Of a stretch of DNA of 41,688 nucleotides, positions 32,002 through 40,025 are shown in pieces. Positions within the stretch are counted from its first letter, which is position 1; the number at the start of each line of letters is the position of its first letter. This stretch comes from Deltaproteobacteria bacterium. Its GTDB lineage: Bacteria > Desulfobacterota > RBG-13-43-22. The stretch covers positions 1 to 41,688 of the forward strand of contig JACRCK010000099.1 of the NCBI GenBank assembly GCA_016219065.1, given 5' to 3'. The position numbers and the translations under genes are program-made. The notes under the pieces were generated by a model, which had not been told where the DNA came from, ran no database searches, and saw only the letters and a list, made by a program, of their open reading frames with translations.

Positions 32002-32748
32002 CTACATCCCGAAATAGGCCGAGCGGACATCCGGATTGTCAAACAGTTCCTGCCGATTGCCCTCCAGCACCGCCGCTCCGTTTTCCAGGATATATCCGTA
32101 GTCGATAATCGGAATGATCGGCCGGGCGTACTGCTCGGTCACCAGAATGGTTATGCCCCGCTGCTTGTGGATCTCCCGAATGGCGCGGACCAGCATGGCC
32201 TGGACCAGGGGACTCAAGCCCATCAGCGGTTCATCCAGCATCAGGATCTTGGGCTGGGCCATGAGCGCCCGGCCGATAGCCAGCATCTGCTGCTCCCCAC
32301 CGCTCAGGAACCCCCCGGCCCGGTTTTTCAAGGGCACCAGGGCCGGAAAGGTCTGAAAGATGTAATCCAGGGTCTCTTTCTTTTGGCGGTTCGAAGCCAG
32401 GTAGCCCCCGATCATCAGGTTTTCCAGGACCGTGCTCTCCGGAAAGATCCGTCGTCGTTCCGGGCAGAGTATAATCCCCAGCCGGGCCCGCTGACTGGGT
32501 TTGAGGGACATGATATCCTGTCCCCGGTACTGGACCTGGCCCAGCACGGTAATCCGTTCCCCGCCGGCCATCTCCTCCTTGCGCTTGATGTCCAGGATGA
32601 TGCCGGAAATGACGTACATCAGCGTGGACTTCCCGGCGCTGTTGGCCCCGAAGAGGCCGATGATCCGGCCTTCGTCCACCCGCAGGCTGACATTGTTCAG
32701 GGCCAGCATATTCTCGTAAAAAACCATCAACCCTCGGGCTTCAAACAT
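32002..32748 (-). CDS. livF: Liv-type ABC transporter ATPase F (operon 2)
   Basis: 248 residues from the ATG at 32748, overlapping the livG stop by 8 bases (ATGTTTGA). Walker A is GANSAGKST, in which Ser replaces the usual Gly (GANGAGKST) but the GxxxxGKS pattern is intact. There is an insertion of about 15 residues after the Walker A helix (KRKEEMAGGERITVLG). Signature FLSGGEQQMLAIGRALM, Walker B ILMLDEPLMGLSP, H-loop TILVTEQYA. Last transporter gene of operon 2. Confidence 0.93.
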   Translation of the reverse strand: MFEARGLMVFYENMLALNNVSLRVDEGRIIGLFGANSAGKSTLMYVISGIILDIKRKEEMAGGERITVLGQVQYRGQDIMSLKPSQRARLGIILCPERRRIFPESTVLENLMIGGYLASNRQKKETLDYIFQTFPALVPLKNRAGGFLSGGEQQMLAIGRALMAQPKILMLDEPLMGLSPLVQAMLVRAIREIHKQRGITILVTEQYARPIIPIIDYGYILENGAAVLEGNRQELFDNPDVRSAYFGM

Positions 32749-33532
32749 AATCGGAAAGGTCCTCCGATCCCAGATAGGCTTCTTTGACTTTTTCGTCGGC
32801 CATGACTTCATCCGGGGCGCCTTCAATCAATTTTTGCCCGAAGTTCATGACCATGATCCGATTGGCCACCCGGAAAAGTTCCTTCAACCGGTGTTCGATC
32901 ATGATCAGGGTGATCCCCTCCAGCTGCAGGCGTTCAATGAGCGGCAGCATGCTGGCGATTTCGCTCATGCTCAACCCCGAAAAAACCTCGTCGCAGAGAA
33001 TCATTTCCGGCCGCAGGGCCAGGCAGCGAGCCAGTTCCAGCCGCTTCAGATATCCGGTGGGCAGGGTCGAGGCCAGTTTGTACGGCACCTGGGAATCCCG
33101 CTCGAAGCCGATTTCTTCCAGGATGTCGATCCCGACCGTGTCCCGGTCTCCCAGCTTGCCCCCACCCCGCCAACCGCCCTGGCGCCGGGCCCGGGGCGAA
33201 AAAAGGGGGATGATCAAATTTTTGTAGGCCGGCAGGCTGTAATAAGGCCGCATGATCTGAAAGGTCCGGGTGACCCCCAGGTCGGCGATTTTGTGGGGCG
33301 GCCGATTGGTGATGTCGCGCCCCTGAAAACGGATCTTTCCGGAATCGATCCGGATGAAACCGGTGATGGCATTGACCAGGGTGGTTTTGCCCGAACCGTT
33401 GGGTCCGATGATCCCGAAGATGTCCCGGGGGAAAACATTGAAACTCACGCCGGAAAGGGCCTGAATGCCGCCGAAGGCCTTGCTGATGTCCTGAACTTCC
33501 AAAAGGGGTTGGTCGCTCACACCTTCACCCAT
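32741..33532 (-). CDS. livG: Liv-type ABC transporter ATPase G (operon 2)
   Basis: 263 residues from the ATG at 33532, overlapping livM by 16 bases; a GTG at 33520 with a GTGA overlap is an alternative start. Walker A GPNGSGKTT, LivG-type signature LPTGYLKRLELARCLA, Walker B MILCDEVFSGLS, H-loop LIMIEH. It has an insertion (SPRARRQGGWRGGGKLGDRD, about 125-145) rich in Gly and Arg not seen in operon 1. Confidence 0.93.
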   Translation of the reverse strand: MGEGVSDQPLLEVQDISKAFGGIQALSGVSFNVFPRDIFGIIGPNGSGKTTLVNAITGFIRIDSGKIRFQGRDITNRPPHKIADLGVTRTFQIMRPYYSLPAYKNLIIPLFSPRARRQGGWRGGGKLGDRDTVGIDILEEIGFERDSQVPYKLASTLPTGYLKRLELARCLALRPEMILCDEVFSGLSMSEIASMLPLIERLQLEGITLIMIEHRLKELFRVANRIMVMNFGQKLIEGAPDEVMADEKVKEAYLGSEDLSDYV

Positions 33533-34530
33533 TTTTCAAACTGATGGTATTTACGTTGGGCATACACCATGATCCCTTCACTGCGAAAGACGATGAAGGC
33601 CATGAGAATCAGCGCATAAAAAACGATCCGCAAGGTGCCGAAAGCCCGCAGCAGCTCGGAAATGGGCACCAGAATCAGGCTGCCCAGGACCGGGCCGACC
33701 AGCGTGCCGCCCCCGCCGATGACCGTGGCGGCGATCGGGATGATGGAAAAATCCAGGGCCAGGGTGGAAATGCCGGCCCACATGTAGATGTGGACCAGGT
33801 AGGCCCCGCCGAGGCAGGCCAGGCTGGCGGAAATGAAGACCCCCAGGGTTTTATAGAGGGTGATGTTAATCCCGGAGGCCTTGACCGCCTGGTCGTTGTC
33901 TTTGACCGCCCGGAAGACCAGGCCCAGGTCGGTATTCACCAGTCGGCGCAGGCCGAACAGGGCGACCAGCACGATCAGGATTAGGGAATACTGTTCCACC
34001 CAGCGGTTGGGAAAACTGGCCACGCCCAAAATTCCATCGGTGCCCCCGAAAATATTCAGGGCCTCGATGACCCGCATGGCCAACAGGGGATACATGAGGG
34101 TGACGATGGAAAAATAGACCCCCCGCAGGGGCAGGCAGGGCAGGATAGCCAGCGTGCAGAAGACCCCCCCGCCGAGCGTGGCCAAAGGAATGGTCAGCAG
34201 CGGCGGAAGGCCGAATTTGGTATTCAGCAGGGCCGCCAGATACCCCCCTACGCCGACAAAAAAAGCGCCTCCCAGAGAGACCAGTCCGACGTAATGGGTC
34301 AGGAAATCAAAGCTGAGGGCCAACAGGGCATAGATGCCGACAATGGAGATCACCCGCTGCCAATAGGGATTGGTGACGACCAGCGGCAGGAGGAGCAGGC
34401 CCACGATCAAGAGCAGGCGGGGCAGGATCAGGTAGGCAATTTCCTTGCCTCCGGAAATGGCATAAATGCCGCTGGTCCGGACCTTGATCCCCCGGTCCAA
34501 TCGTTCTTGACGGACATCGGTTCCGGCCAT
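33517..34530 (-). CDS. livM: Liv-type ABC permease M (operon 2)
   Basis: 337 residues from the ATG at 34530; a TTG at 34536 overlaps the livH stop and is a possible start. Long N-terminal tail (about 30 residues) before the first membrane helix. About nine helices with YALLALSFDFLTHYVGLVSL and GGAFFVGVGGYLAALLN in the family signature position, and VIGGGGTLVGPVLGSLILV in the coupling loop. Confidence 0.93.
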   Translation of the reverse strand: MAGTDVRQERLDRGIKVRTSGIYAISGGKEIAYLILPRLLLIVGLLLLPLVVTNPYWQRVISIVGIYALLALSFDFLTHYVGLVSLGGAFFVGVGGYLAALLNTKFGLPPLLTIPLATLGGGVFCTLAILPCLPLRGVYFSIVTLMYPLLAMRVIEALNIFGGTDGILGVASFPNRWVEQYSLILIVLVALFGLRRLVNTDLGLVFRAVKDNDQAVKASGINITLYKTLGVFISASLACLGGAYLVHIYMWAGISTLALDFSIIPIAATVIGGGGTLVGPVLGSLILVPISELLRAFGTLRIVFYALILMAFIVFRSEGIMVYAQRKYHQFEKWVKV

Positions 34531-34532
34531 GG

Positions 34533-35399
34533 TCAAACTCGCTCTTCCAATTCCTTCTGGTGACCGAAAAGGCCCGAAGGTTTGAGGATCAGGGTAACGA
34601 TAATGGCCAGGATGGCCACGACCATCTGAAAATGGGATTCCAGGTAGACGACGGTCAGGATCTGGGCAAAGCCGATGACGAAGGCGGCCACCACGGCCCC
34701 CACCCAGCTCCCCAGTCCACCCACGATGCAGACGGCGATGGCCATGATCAGGACATTGTACCCGGCCTCCACCACGATGTTGCCCAGGGGCAGCAGGGCC
34801 ACGGCCGCCAGCCCGGCCAGCACCGAACCCAGAAACATGGCCAGGACGGCCATCCGGTCCGAATCAATTCCCAGCATCATGGCCGCCCGTTCGTCCTGGG
34901 CCATGCCGCGCAGGGCCAGGCCGACCCGGTTGTAGTGGGTGAACAGCCAGAGCAGGGCCATGACGACGGCCCCGATGACGACCACGGCGATCCGCTGAAA
35001 GTCGATCTCCACGCCGCCCAGATTAAGACTTCCGGGGATGAACGCCGGCAGGGTATAGGTCATACCTTTGAACCCGCCCCAGCGCAAACCTTCCAGGATC
35101 GCCAGTCCGATGGCATAGGAGGCGATGATCTCCGAGGTGGCCATACCCCGGATGCGGATGAGGATGAAATAATAGATGCCCGCACCGATCAACCCCGTGA
35201 TGGCCAGGGAAAGGCCGATGGCCAGCGGATAAGGCAGGTGCAGGGTGTTCAGCAGGCTCCAGACGATAAACCCGGTGATTACGTAGAGGGCCCCGTGGGC
35301 AAAATTCGGCAGCCCGCTGATGCCGTAGACCAGCGTAAAGCCCAAAGCCATCAAGGCCAGCGTGACGCTATTGACGATTCCGTAAACCAGGATTTCCAT
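34533..35399 (-). CDS. livH: Liv-type ABC permease H (operon 2)
   Basis: 288 residues. NSVTLALMALGFTLVYGISG followed by PNFAHGALYVITGF at the N-terminus, RGMAQDERAAMMLGID in the coupling loop and IVGGLGSWVGAVVAAFVIGF near the end. About eight helices. Adjoins livM with a 3-base overlap of coding frames if the TTG start of livM is used. Confidence 0.93.
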   Translation of the reverse strand: MEILVYGIVNSVTLALMALGFTLVYGISGLPNFAHGALYVITGFIVWSLLNTLHLPYPLAIGLSLAITGLIGAGIYYFILIRIRGMATSEIIASYAIGLAILEGLRWGGFKGMTYTLPAFIPGSLNLGGVEIDFQRIAVVVIGAVVMALLWLFTHYNRVGLALRGMAQDERAAMMLGIDSDRMAVLAMFLGSVLAGLAAVALLPLGNIVVEAGYNVLIMAIAVCIVGGLGSWVGAVVAAFVIGFAQILTVVYLESHFQMVVAILAIIVTLILKPSGLFGHQKELEERV

Positions 35400-35410
35400 A
35401 ATAAATCCGA

Positions 35411-35517
35411 TGCTGGATACTGGATGCTGGATACTGGATAAAGACCGCTTTCTACCGGCGGGGTTTACCTGGTTTATCCAGCATCCAGAATCGTTTTTGG
35501 TATTTATCCAGTATCCG
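35411..35517. repeat. CTGGATA array and its inverted partner between livK2 and livH2
   Basis: Tandem TGCTGGATACTGGATGCTGG units at 35411-35442 face complementary TTTATCCAGCATCCAG (35474-35489) and TTATCCAGTATCC (35504-35516). The two halves can form long alternative hairpins in the mRNA. They fill the 126-base gap between the binding-protein and permease genes of one operon. Confidence 0.6.
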
Positions 35518-35525
35518 TCTTATTC

Positions 35526-36806
35526 TTATTTTTTCATCCAGGGCGGGAGTAAAATCTGCCCGGTGGCGATGGAAGTCGGGAAGACCACGACCCGCTTCTG
35601 TTTCTGCCACTGGAAGATGGTGCCCACGGCCCCTTCCTTGGGATCCAGGCTGGCTTTGACCTGGTGGGACTTGGGATCGAACTGGATTCGGCCGTAGACG
35701 CCCATCAGATCGGTCTTTTCCAGGGCGGCAATCACCGCGTCGGGGTCCAGGGATCCGGCCCGTTCGATGGCGTCCTTCAGGGTGTAGACCGCCATGTAAC
35801 TGCTGGAAGTTCCGTAACCCTCCGGTTCGATCTTCCAACGCTTGGTGTAGGCGTCATAGAATTTCATGGTCCAGGGCGTGGCCTTGGAGGGGGCGTTCCC
35901 GGCGTTGACCACGTTGGCCAGGGTGAATTCCCCTTTTCCATCCGTGGCTTTCCAGAACCCGGGCTGCTCGGCAGCGGCAATGATGGAGCCGAAAGGCAGC
36001 GCCGGTACCTTCAGATCATACCATTGTTTCAGCAGAATGGCGCTTTCGGGCATGTCCATCCAGATCAGCAGAACCTGGGCGCCATCCTTTTTGGCCTTGA
36101 GGAGTCCCATGGAGAAATCCGTGGTCCCGGTGGGATAGATCTCCGGTTTGCCCAGCACCGTCCAACCCTTTCCGGCCATGATCTTGGCGATCAGCTCTCC
36201 ACCGGCCCGGGCGTGGGCCACGTCCTGGACCATGATAAAGAGCTTATTCAAGTTGAACGTTTTGCCGATATTTTCCAGGGAAGGGATGATCTCGCCGGTC
36301 ACCATCCACTTGGCTTCACCGCTGATGCGGAAGCAGTATTTGAATTTATCGTAATTTTCAGCCACCCGGGCATGGTAGGCCGGGGTCAGGGCGCCCGTGG
36401 TCAGGATGGAGACCTTCTTGTATTTGGACAAAAGGTCCATGGCGGCCAGGGCGGCCTCGGAGCGGACCGGGCCGCCGACGATGAAGTCGGCCTTTTTTTC
36501 GAGGATGAGTTTTTCCACGGTCAGGAGGGCATCACTGACCGGCACCCCCGGCTCCAGGTCGCGGGTGTCGATTACTTCCACGGCAAACGGCCGCTTAACC
36601 GCCCCCACTTTCACCCCGCCCAGGGCGTTGATTTCTTCCACGGCCAGCCGGAGGCCCCGCTCGGCATCCCAGCCGTAAAGAAAGGCCGTGGCCAGCGGGG
36701 CGCCGATTACGATCGGTTTTTCAGCAGCCAGCCCCTGTCCTCCGGGGGCTGAAAGCAGCAGTAGCAAAGAGACCAGTACCCAGGCAACTCCCATTTTCAC
36801 TTTCAT
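35526..36806 (-). CDS. livK: Liv-type ABC substrate-binding protein (operon 2)
   Basis: 426 residues from the ATG at 36806, with AAGGAGG seven bases upstream. Signal peptide 1-28 (GQGLAA-E). Mature part PIVIGAPLATAFLYGWDAER, IVGGPVRSEAALAAMDLLSK, SILTTGALTPAYHARV, YCFRISGEAKWM, LLIWMDMPESAILLKQW, GYGTSSSYMAVYTLKDAIERAG. Divergent branch of the Peripla_BP_6 family, poor in the residues that bind the amino group of branched-chain amino acids, so a carboxylic-acid ligand is more likely. First gene after the sigma54 promoter. Confidence 0.92.
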   Translation of the reverse strand: MKVKMGVAWVLVSLLLLLSAPGGQGLAAEKPIVIGAPLATAFLYGWDAERGLRLAVEEINALGGVKVGAVKRPFAVEVIDTRDLEPGVPVSDALLTVEKLILEKKADFIVGGPVRSEAALAAMDLLSKYKKVSILTTGALTPAYHARVAENYDKFKYCFRISGEAKWMVTGEIIPSLENIGKTFNLNKLFIMVQDVAHARAGGELIAKIMAGKGWTVLGKPEIYPTGTTDFSMGLLKAKKDGAQVLLIWMDMPESAILLKQWYDLKVPALPFGSIIAAAEQPGFWKATDGKGEFTLANVVNAGNAPSKATPWTMKFYDAYTKRWKIEPEGYGTSSSYMAVYTLKDAIERAGSLDPDAVIAALEKTDLMGVYGRIQFDPKSHQVKASLDPKEGAVGTIFQWQKQKRVVVFPTSIATGQILLPPWMKK

Positions 36807-36958
36807 TCGTTTCCTCCTTGTTTTGGATCCCTTTCGGGACCTTTGGTTACAGGAAATGCCGCCCCAGAACATCCCAGCCGGAACCCCATCGGCAGGCTGC
36901 TGGGCGTAACGACCTTTGCAGGCTTTTTGCTAGCTGCCCGGATGCCGACTGGAGCCTG

Positions 36959-36975
36959 TGCAAAAGCGCTGCCAA
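36959..36975 (-). promoter_or_regulatory. Sigma54 (-24/-12) promoter of livK2 operon
   Basis: Minus strand: TTGGCAGCGCTTTTGCA. The GG and GC dinucleotides are exactly ten bases apart and flanked by the usual T and CA. The start would lie about 140 bases before livK2. It is the first element downstream of the NtrC-type activator gene and reads toward the transport genes. Of the elements I found it is the best match to a consensus. Confidence 0.75.
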
Positions 36976-37034
36976 ACGGTCTTCTTATCCGAAATGAAAT
37001 AATGTCAAGGATTTTCCACTTCGGGCCCGGGGAC

Positions 37035-37112
37035 CCGGGATACGGTATTGTTTAAAATTTACACTTTCTGAAAATTTTTTTCAATCGCCAGCGGTGCTTC
37101 TTTGTATCCCGG
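37035..37112 (-). promoter_or_regulatory. Candidate activator sites upstream of the sigma54 promoter
   Basis: CCGGGATAC at 37035-37043 and its complement GTATCCCGG at 37104-37112, with a near palindrome ATACGGTAT at 37040-37048. They lie about 60-150 bases upstream of the -24 box, the usual distance of enhancer sites for NtrC-type activators. Suggestive only. Confidence 0.35.
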
Positions 37113-37122
37113 CGAGGAACCG

Positions 37123-38502
37123 CTAGCCCACATCGTCCGGTCGTCGGGACGCAAGGCCGTATTCCCGGAGTTTCGTTCGGAGCGTCGGACGGGAGATGCC
37201 CAGGTGCGCGCAGGTCTGGCCCAGGTGCCAATGGGTGCGCTGCAATATATCCAGGATATAACCGCGCTCGATGTCTTTCAGGCTCGTTTCCTTCCCGCCC
37301 GGTTCCGGGGCGGCTGGCGGGCCGCCGGGATTTTCCCCCAGCAGGGGCTCGACCAGGTCCTCCAGGACGACCTCCCCCCGCGTATGGATCGCCACCCGGA
37401 TCAGGGTATTTTCCAATTCCCGGACATTGCCCGGCCAGTAATAATTCATCATTCGTTTCAGAGCGCTTTCCTCCACGCGCCGGATCCGCTTCCCCAGTTC
37501 GCGGTTGATCTTGCCCAACATGTATTCAACCAGCAGGGGAATGTCCGCCTTGCGTTCCCTTAAGGGGGGCACCTTGATCACCGCCACATTAAGCCGGTAA
37601 TAAAGATCCTCCCGGAACGTGCCCGCTTTCACCATGCCTCCGAGATCCCGATTGGTGGCGGCAATGACCCGGGCCTTGGAGGACAATTTTTTTTCACCGC
37701 CCAGACGCTCGAATTCCTTTTCCTGGAGGAAGCGCAGCATCTTGGCCTGCAAGGGAAAAGGGATTTCACCGATTTCGTCCAAAAAAATGGTCCCTTGACC
37801 GGCCAGTTCGAATTTCCCCCGCTTCGGCCCGGAGGCCCCGGTAAAAGCCCCTTTTTCATGGCCGAACAGTTCACTCTCCAATAAGGTGCCGACGATGGTC
37901 GAGCAATCGATAGTCTGGAAAGGGTGCTCCTGAAAAGGACTATTGCCGTGAATGGCCTTGGCGATCAGTTCTTTCCCGGTACCGGTTTCTCCTTCAATCA
38001 ACACCGTGACCCGGTTTTCCGAGAGCACGCCGATGCTCTTGAAAATTTCTTTCATGGACCGGTGCTGCCCGATGACCTTCCCGGGCCGGTATTGCCCATC
38101 CGCATCGAGCACGACCTTCAGCGAGGAGGCCGAGGACTCGGCGGATTTGATGGCCTTGTCGATGGCGCTTTCCAGTTCTTCCACATCGATCGGTTTGGGA
38201 AGGTATTCGAAAGCGCCGCCTTTCATGGCCTTAATCGTGGTATCCATATCATGAAAAGCGGTGATGATGATAATGTTATTCCAACCGTTCCGGATCAGTT
38301 GCCGGAGGACGTCCAGTCCGTCCAGGTCGGGGAGGCGGACATCCAGGATGATCACCTGGGGATCGAAGACCCGGCAGCGGTTCAAGCCTTCGGCGGCCGT
38401 CTGGGCGCAGGCCACTGCGTAGCCCTTTTCCTTCAGGAACATCTCCAGGGACTCCAGGAGCGAAAGCTCGTCGTCGATAATCAGGATCCTTTTCTCTTTC
38501 AT
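37123..38502 (-). CDS. NtrC-family sigma54 response regulator
   Basis: 459 residues. Receiver domain 1-120 with IIDDE acidic pocket (Asp11-Glu12), phosphoacceptor Asp54 (IILDVRLPD), Thr81 and Lys103. AAA+ domain about 140-375: Walker A GETGTGKE (171-178), sigma54-contacting GAFTGA (218-223), Walker B IFLDEIGE, arginine-finger region. C-terminal Fis-type HTH about 410-455 (RTHWHLGQTCAHLGISRPTL). All parts needed for activation of sigma54 polymerase are intact. It overlaps the kinase gene by 4 bases (ATGA), so the two form a pair. The only sigma54 promoter visible in the window lies immediately downstream, its likely target. Confidence 0.95.
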   Translation of the reverse strand: MKEKRILIIDDELSLLESLEMFLKEKGYAVACAQTAAEGLNRCRVFDPQVIILDVRLPDLDGLDVLRQLIRNGWNNIIIITAFHDMDTTIKAMKGGAFEYLPKPIDVEELESAIDKAIKSAESSASSLKVVLDADGQYRPGKVIGQHRSMKEIFKSIGVLSENRVTVLIEGETGTGKELIAKAIHGNSPFQEHPFQTIDCSTIVGTLLESELFGHEKGAFTGASGPKRGKFELAGQGTIFLDEIGEIPFPLQAKMLRFLQEKEFERLGGEKKLSSKARVIAATNRDLGGMVKAGTFREDLYYRLNVAVIKVPPLRERKADIPLLVEYMLGKINRELGKRIRRVEESALKRMMNYYWPGNVRELENTLIRVAIHTRGEVVLEDLVEPLLGENPGGPPAAPEPGGKETSLKDIERGYILDILQRTHWHLGQTCAHLGISRPTLRTKLREYGLASRRPDDVG

Positions 38503-40013
38503 GGCTTATCCGGAAGCGGGATGGTCAGTCGGACCCGGGTTCCCCGGGGTTCGACCAGGGCGATTTCTACGCTCCCGCCGTGGGCTTCGATCACTTTTTT
38601 CACATTGAAGAGTCCCAGCCCCGTCCCCTTTTTCTTGTTCGTGAAGAAGGGATTGAATACGAAGGGCAGATCTTCCGGTTTGAAGCCCGCGCCGTCGTCG
38701 TGGATAGCAACCTGCAGGGCTCGTTGGGGCCGCAGGGATTTGGTGACGACCTCGATCCGCCCGCCGGTGGGCAGGGCCTCCAGGGCGTTTAAAAAAATAT
38801 TGATCAAGGCCTGTTCCATCTTTTCCTGATCCACGGGTATCCGGGGCAACCGGCGGGCATAGTCCCTGGTAATGGACAAGGCCTTTTCTTTTACCCGGGC
38901 CTCGATAATCTCCAGGCAGGAATCCAATATGGCGTTCAGAGAGGCCTTTTTGAGATTCAGCCCGACCGGCCGGGCGAAATCCAGCATCTCCTCCAGGATC
39001 CGTTCCAGCCGGGAGATCTCCTGGACGATGATCTCCAGACGCCGCTGGTCATTGCCGGCGCATTTCATATTTTTCAGGATGATCTGGCTGTTCAGCTTGA
39101 CCGCCGAAAGGGGATTGCGGATTTCGTGGGCCAGGGAAGTGGTCAGGCGACCGATATGGGCCAGCCGTTCGGATTCCCGGATCCGTCGTTCGGTCTCGAT
39201 CCGTTCGGTGATATCCCGCCAGATGCCGGCCACGGCGTTTTTCTCCCGGAAGAGAATGCGTTTGACCTTGTTTTCGGTAGGCAGCGTCCGGCCGTTGCGA
39301 TGGCGGCGGAGATACACGTACAGGTCGGTGGTTTCCCGGCCGGACATGCGTTGCCGGTAGAGGGTCTCCACCTGAGAGCGGGATTCTTCGGCCACAAAAT
39401 CGATATAGGGTTTGCCGACTATTTCTTCCGGGAGGTACCCGTGCAGGTCGGCAAAGGCCCGGTTGGCAAAGACGATACGGCCCCGCTGATTGACGAAATA
39501 GCCGTCGTTGATTTCCTCCACCAGGACCCGGTACTTGCCCTCGGACTCGGACAGCTCCTGGGTTCTTTTTTCGACTTCCCGTTTCAGGTTCTCCGCATGC
39601 TCCCGGATCTCTTTTTCATGCAGGGACTGGTAAAAATTGCTGAACCGCTTGATGGTATAGAGCAGGCAGGCATCGATTTTTTTCAGGGCCGCGGCGATCT
39701 CCCCCGGGTCGAGCCGCTCCACCAGAATGGGCGTCAGCACTTTTCGGTACAGATCATAGGCGTTCTGGACTTCCGAAAGGGAAAAGCCCCCCTCGAGCCG
39801 CAGCCGGGTAATCCACTCGATGTGGGCGTCGATCTGGGAAAAATCGTTTTGGAGCACCACGATCAGATTGGCGTCGTACACCCGGGAAACCGTCTGGAAA
39901 AGTTCTTCCGTCGGCCGCTGGCTGTAGCGGGGGCTGACCTCGGTTTGCAGCCGCCGGACCCACTCGGCAATCAGCGGCATCCGGTTGACCCCCAGAATCT
40001 GTGCCAGTTTCAT
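38499..40013 (-). CDS. Cytoplasmic PAS-containing sensor histidine kinase
   Basis: 504 residues. No membrane helix. Residues 1-135 are a helical bundle (VRRLQTEVSPRYSQRPTEEL, FSLSEVQNAYDLYRKVL) like the RsbRD-N/heme- or ligand-sensing globin-like domains placed before PAS domains. About 135-160 is a coiled coil, about 160-275 a PAS domain (EINDGYFVNQRGRIVFANRA), then HisKA with His296 in LAHEIRNPLSAV, and HATPase_c (NIFLNALEALPTGG, IHDDGAGFKPEDLP, KKKGTGLGLFNVKK). It should sense an internal signal and phosphorylate the regulator that follows. The start at 40013 is 12 bases after the dGTPase stop. Confidence 0.92.
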   Translation of the reverse strand: MKLAQILGVNRMPLIAEWVRRLQTEVSPRYSQRPTEELFQTVSRVYDANLIVVLQNDFSQIDAHIEWITRLRLEGGFSLSEVQNAYDLYRKVLTPILVERLDPGEIAAALKKIDACLLYTIKRFSNFYQSLHEKEIREHAENLKREVEKRTQELSESEGKYRVLVEEINDGYFVNQRGRIVFANRAFADLHGYLPEEIVGKPYIDFVAEESRSQVETLYRQRMSGRETTDLYVYLRRHRNGRTLPTENKVKRILFREKNAVAGIWRDITERIETERRIRESERLAHIGRLTTSLAHEIRNPLSAVKLNSQIILKNMKCAGNDQRRLEIIVQEISRLERILEEMLDFARPVGLNLKKASLNAILDSCLEIIEARVKEKALSITRDYARRLPRIPVDQEKMEQALINIFLNALEALPTGGRIEVVTKSLRPQRALQVAIHDDGAGFKPEDLPFVFNPFFTNKKKGTGLGLFNVKKVIEAHGGSVEIALVEPRGTRVRLTIPLPDKP

Positions 40014-40025
40014 AATCGCCGGAGC

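Larger units (their letters stand above)
36807..37122. other. Control region of the second Liv-type operon
   Basis: 316 bases without a gene, between the regulator stop and the binding-protein start. It contains a sigma54 -24/-12 element, GC-rich palindromic DNA around 37024-37043 and an inverted 9-base pair. A TTGACA (minus strand, about 37008-37003) might give a weak sigma70 start. No other gene or RNA recognised. Confidence 0.7.
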
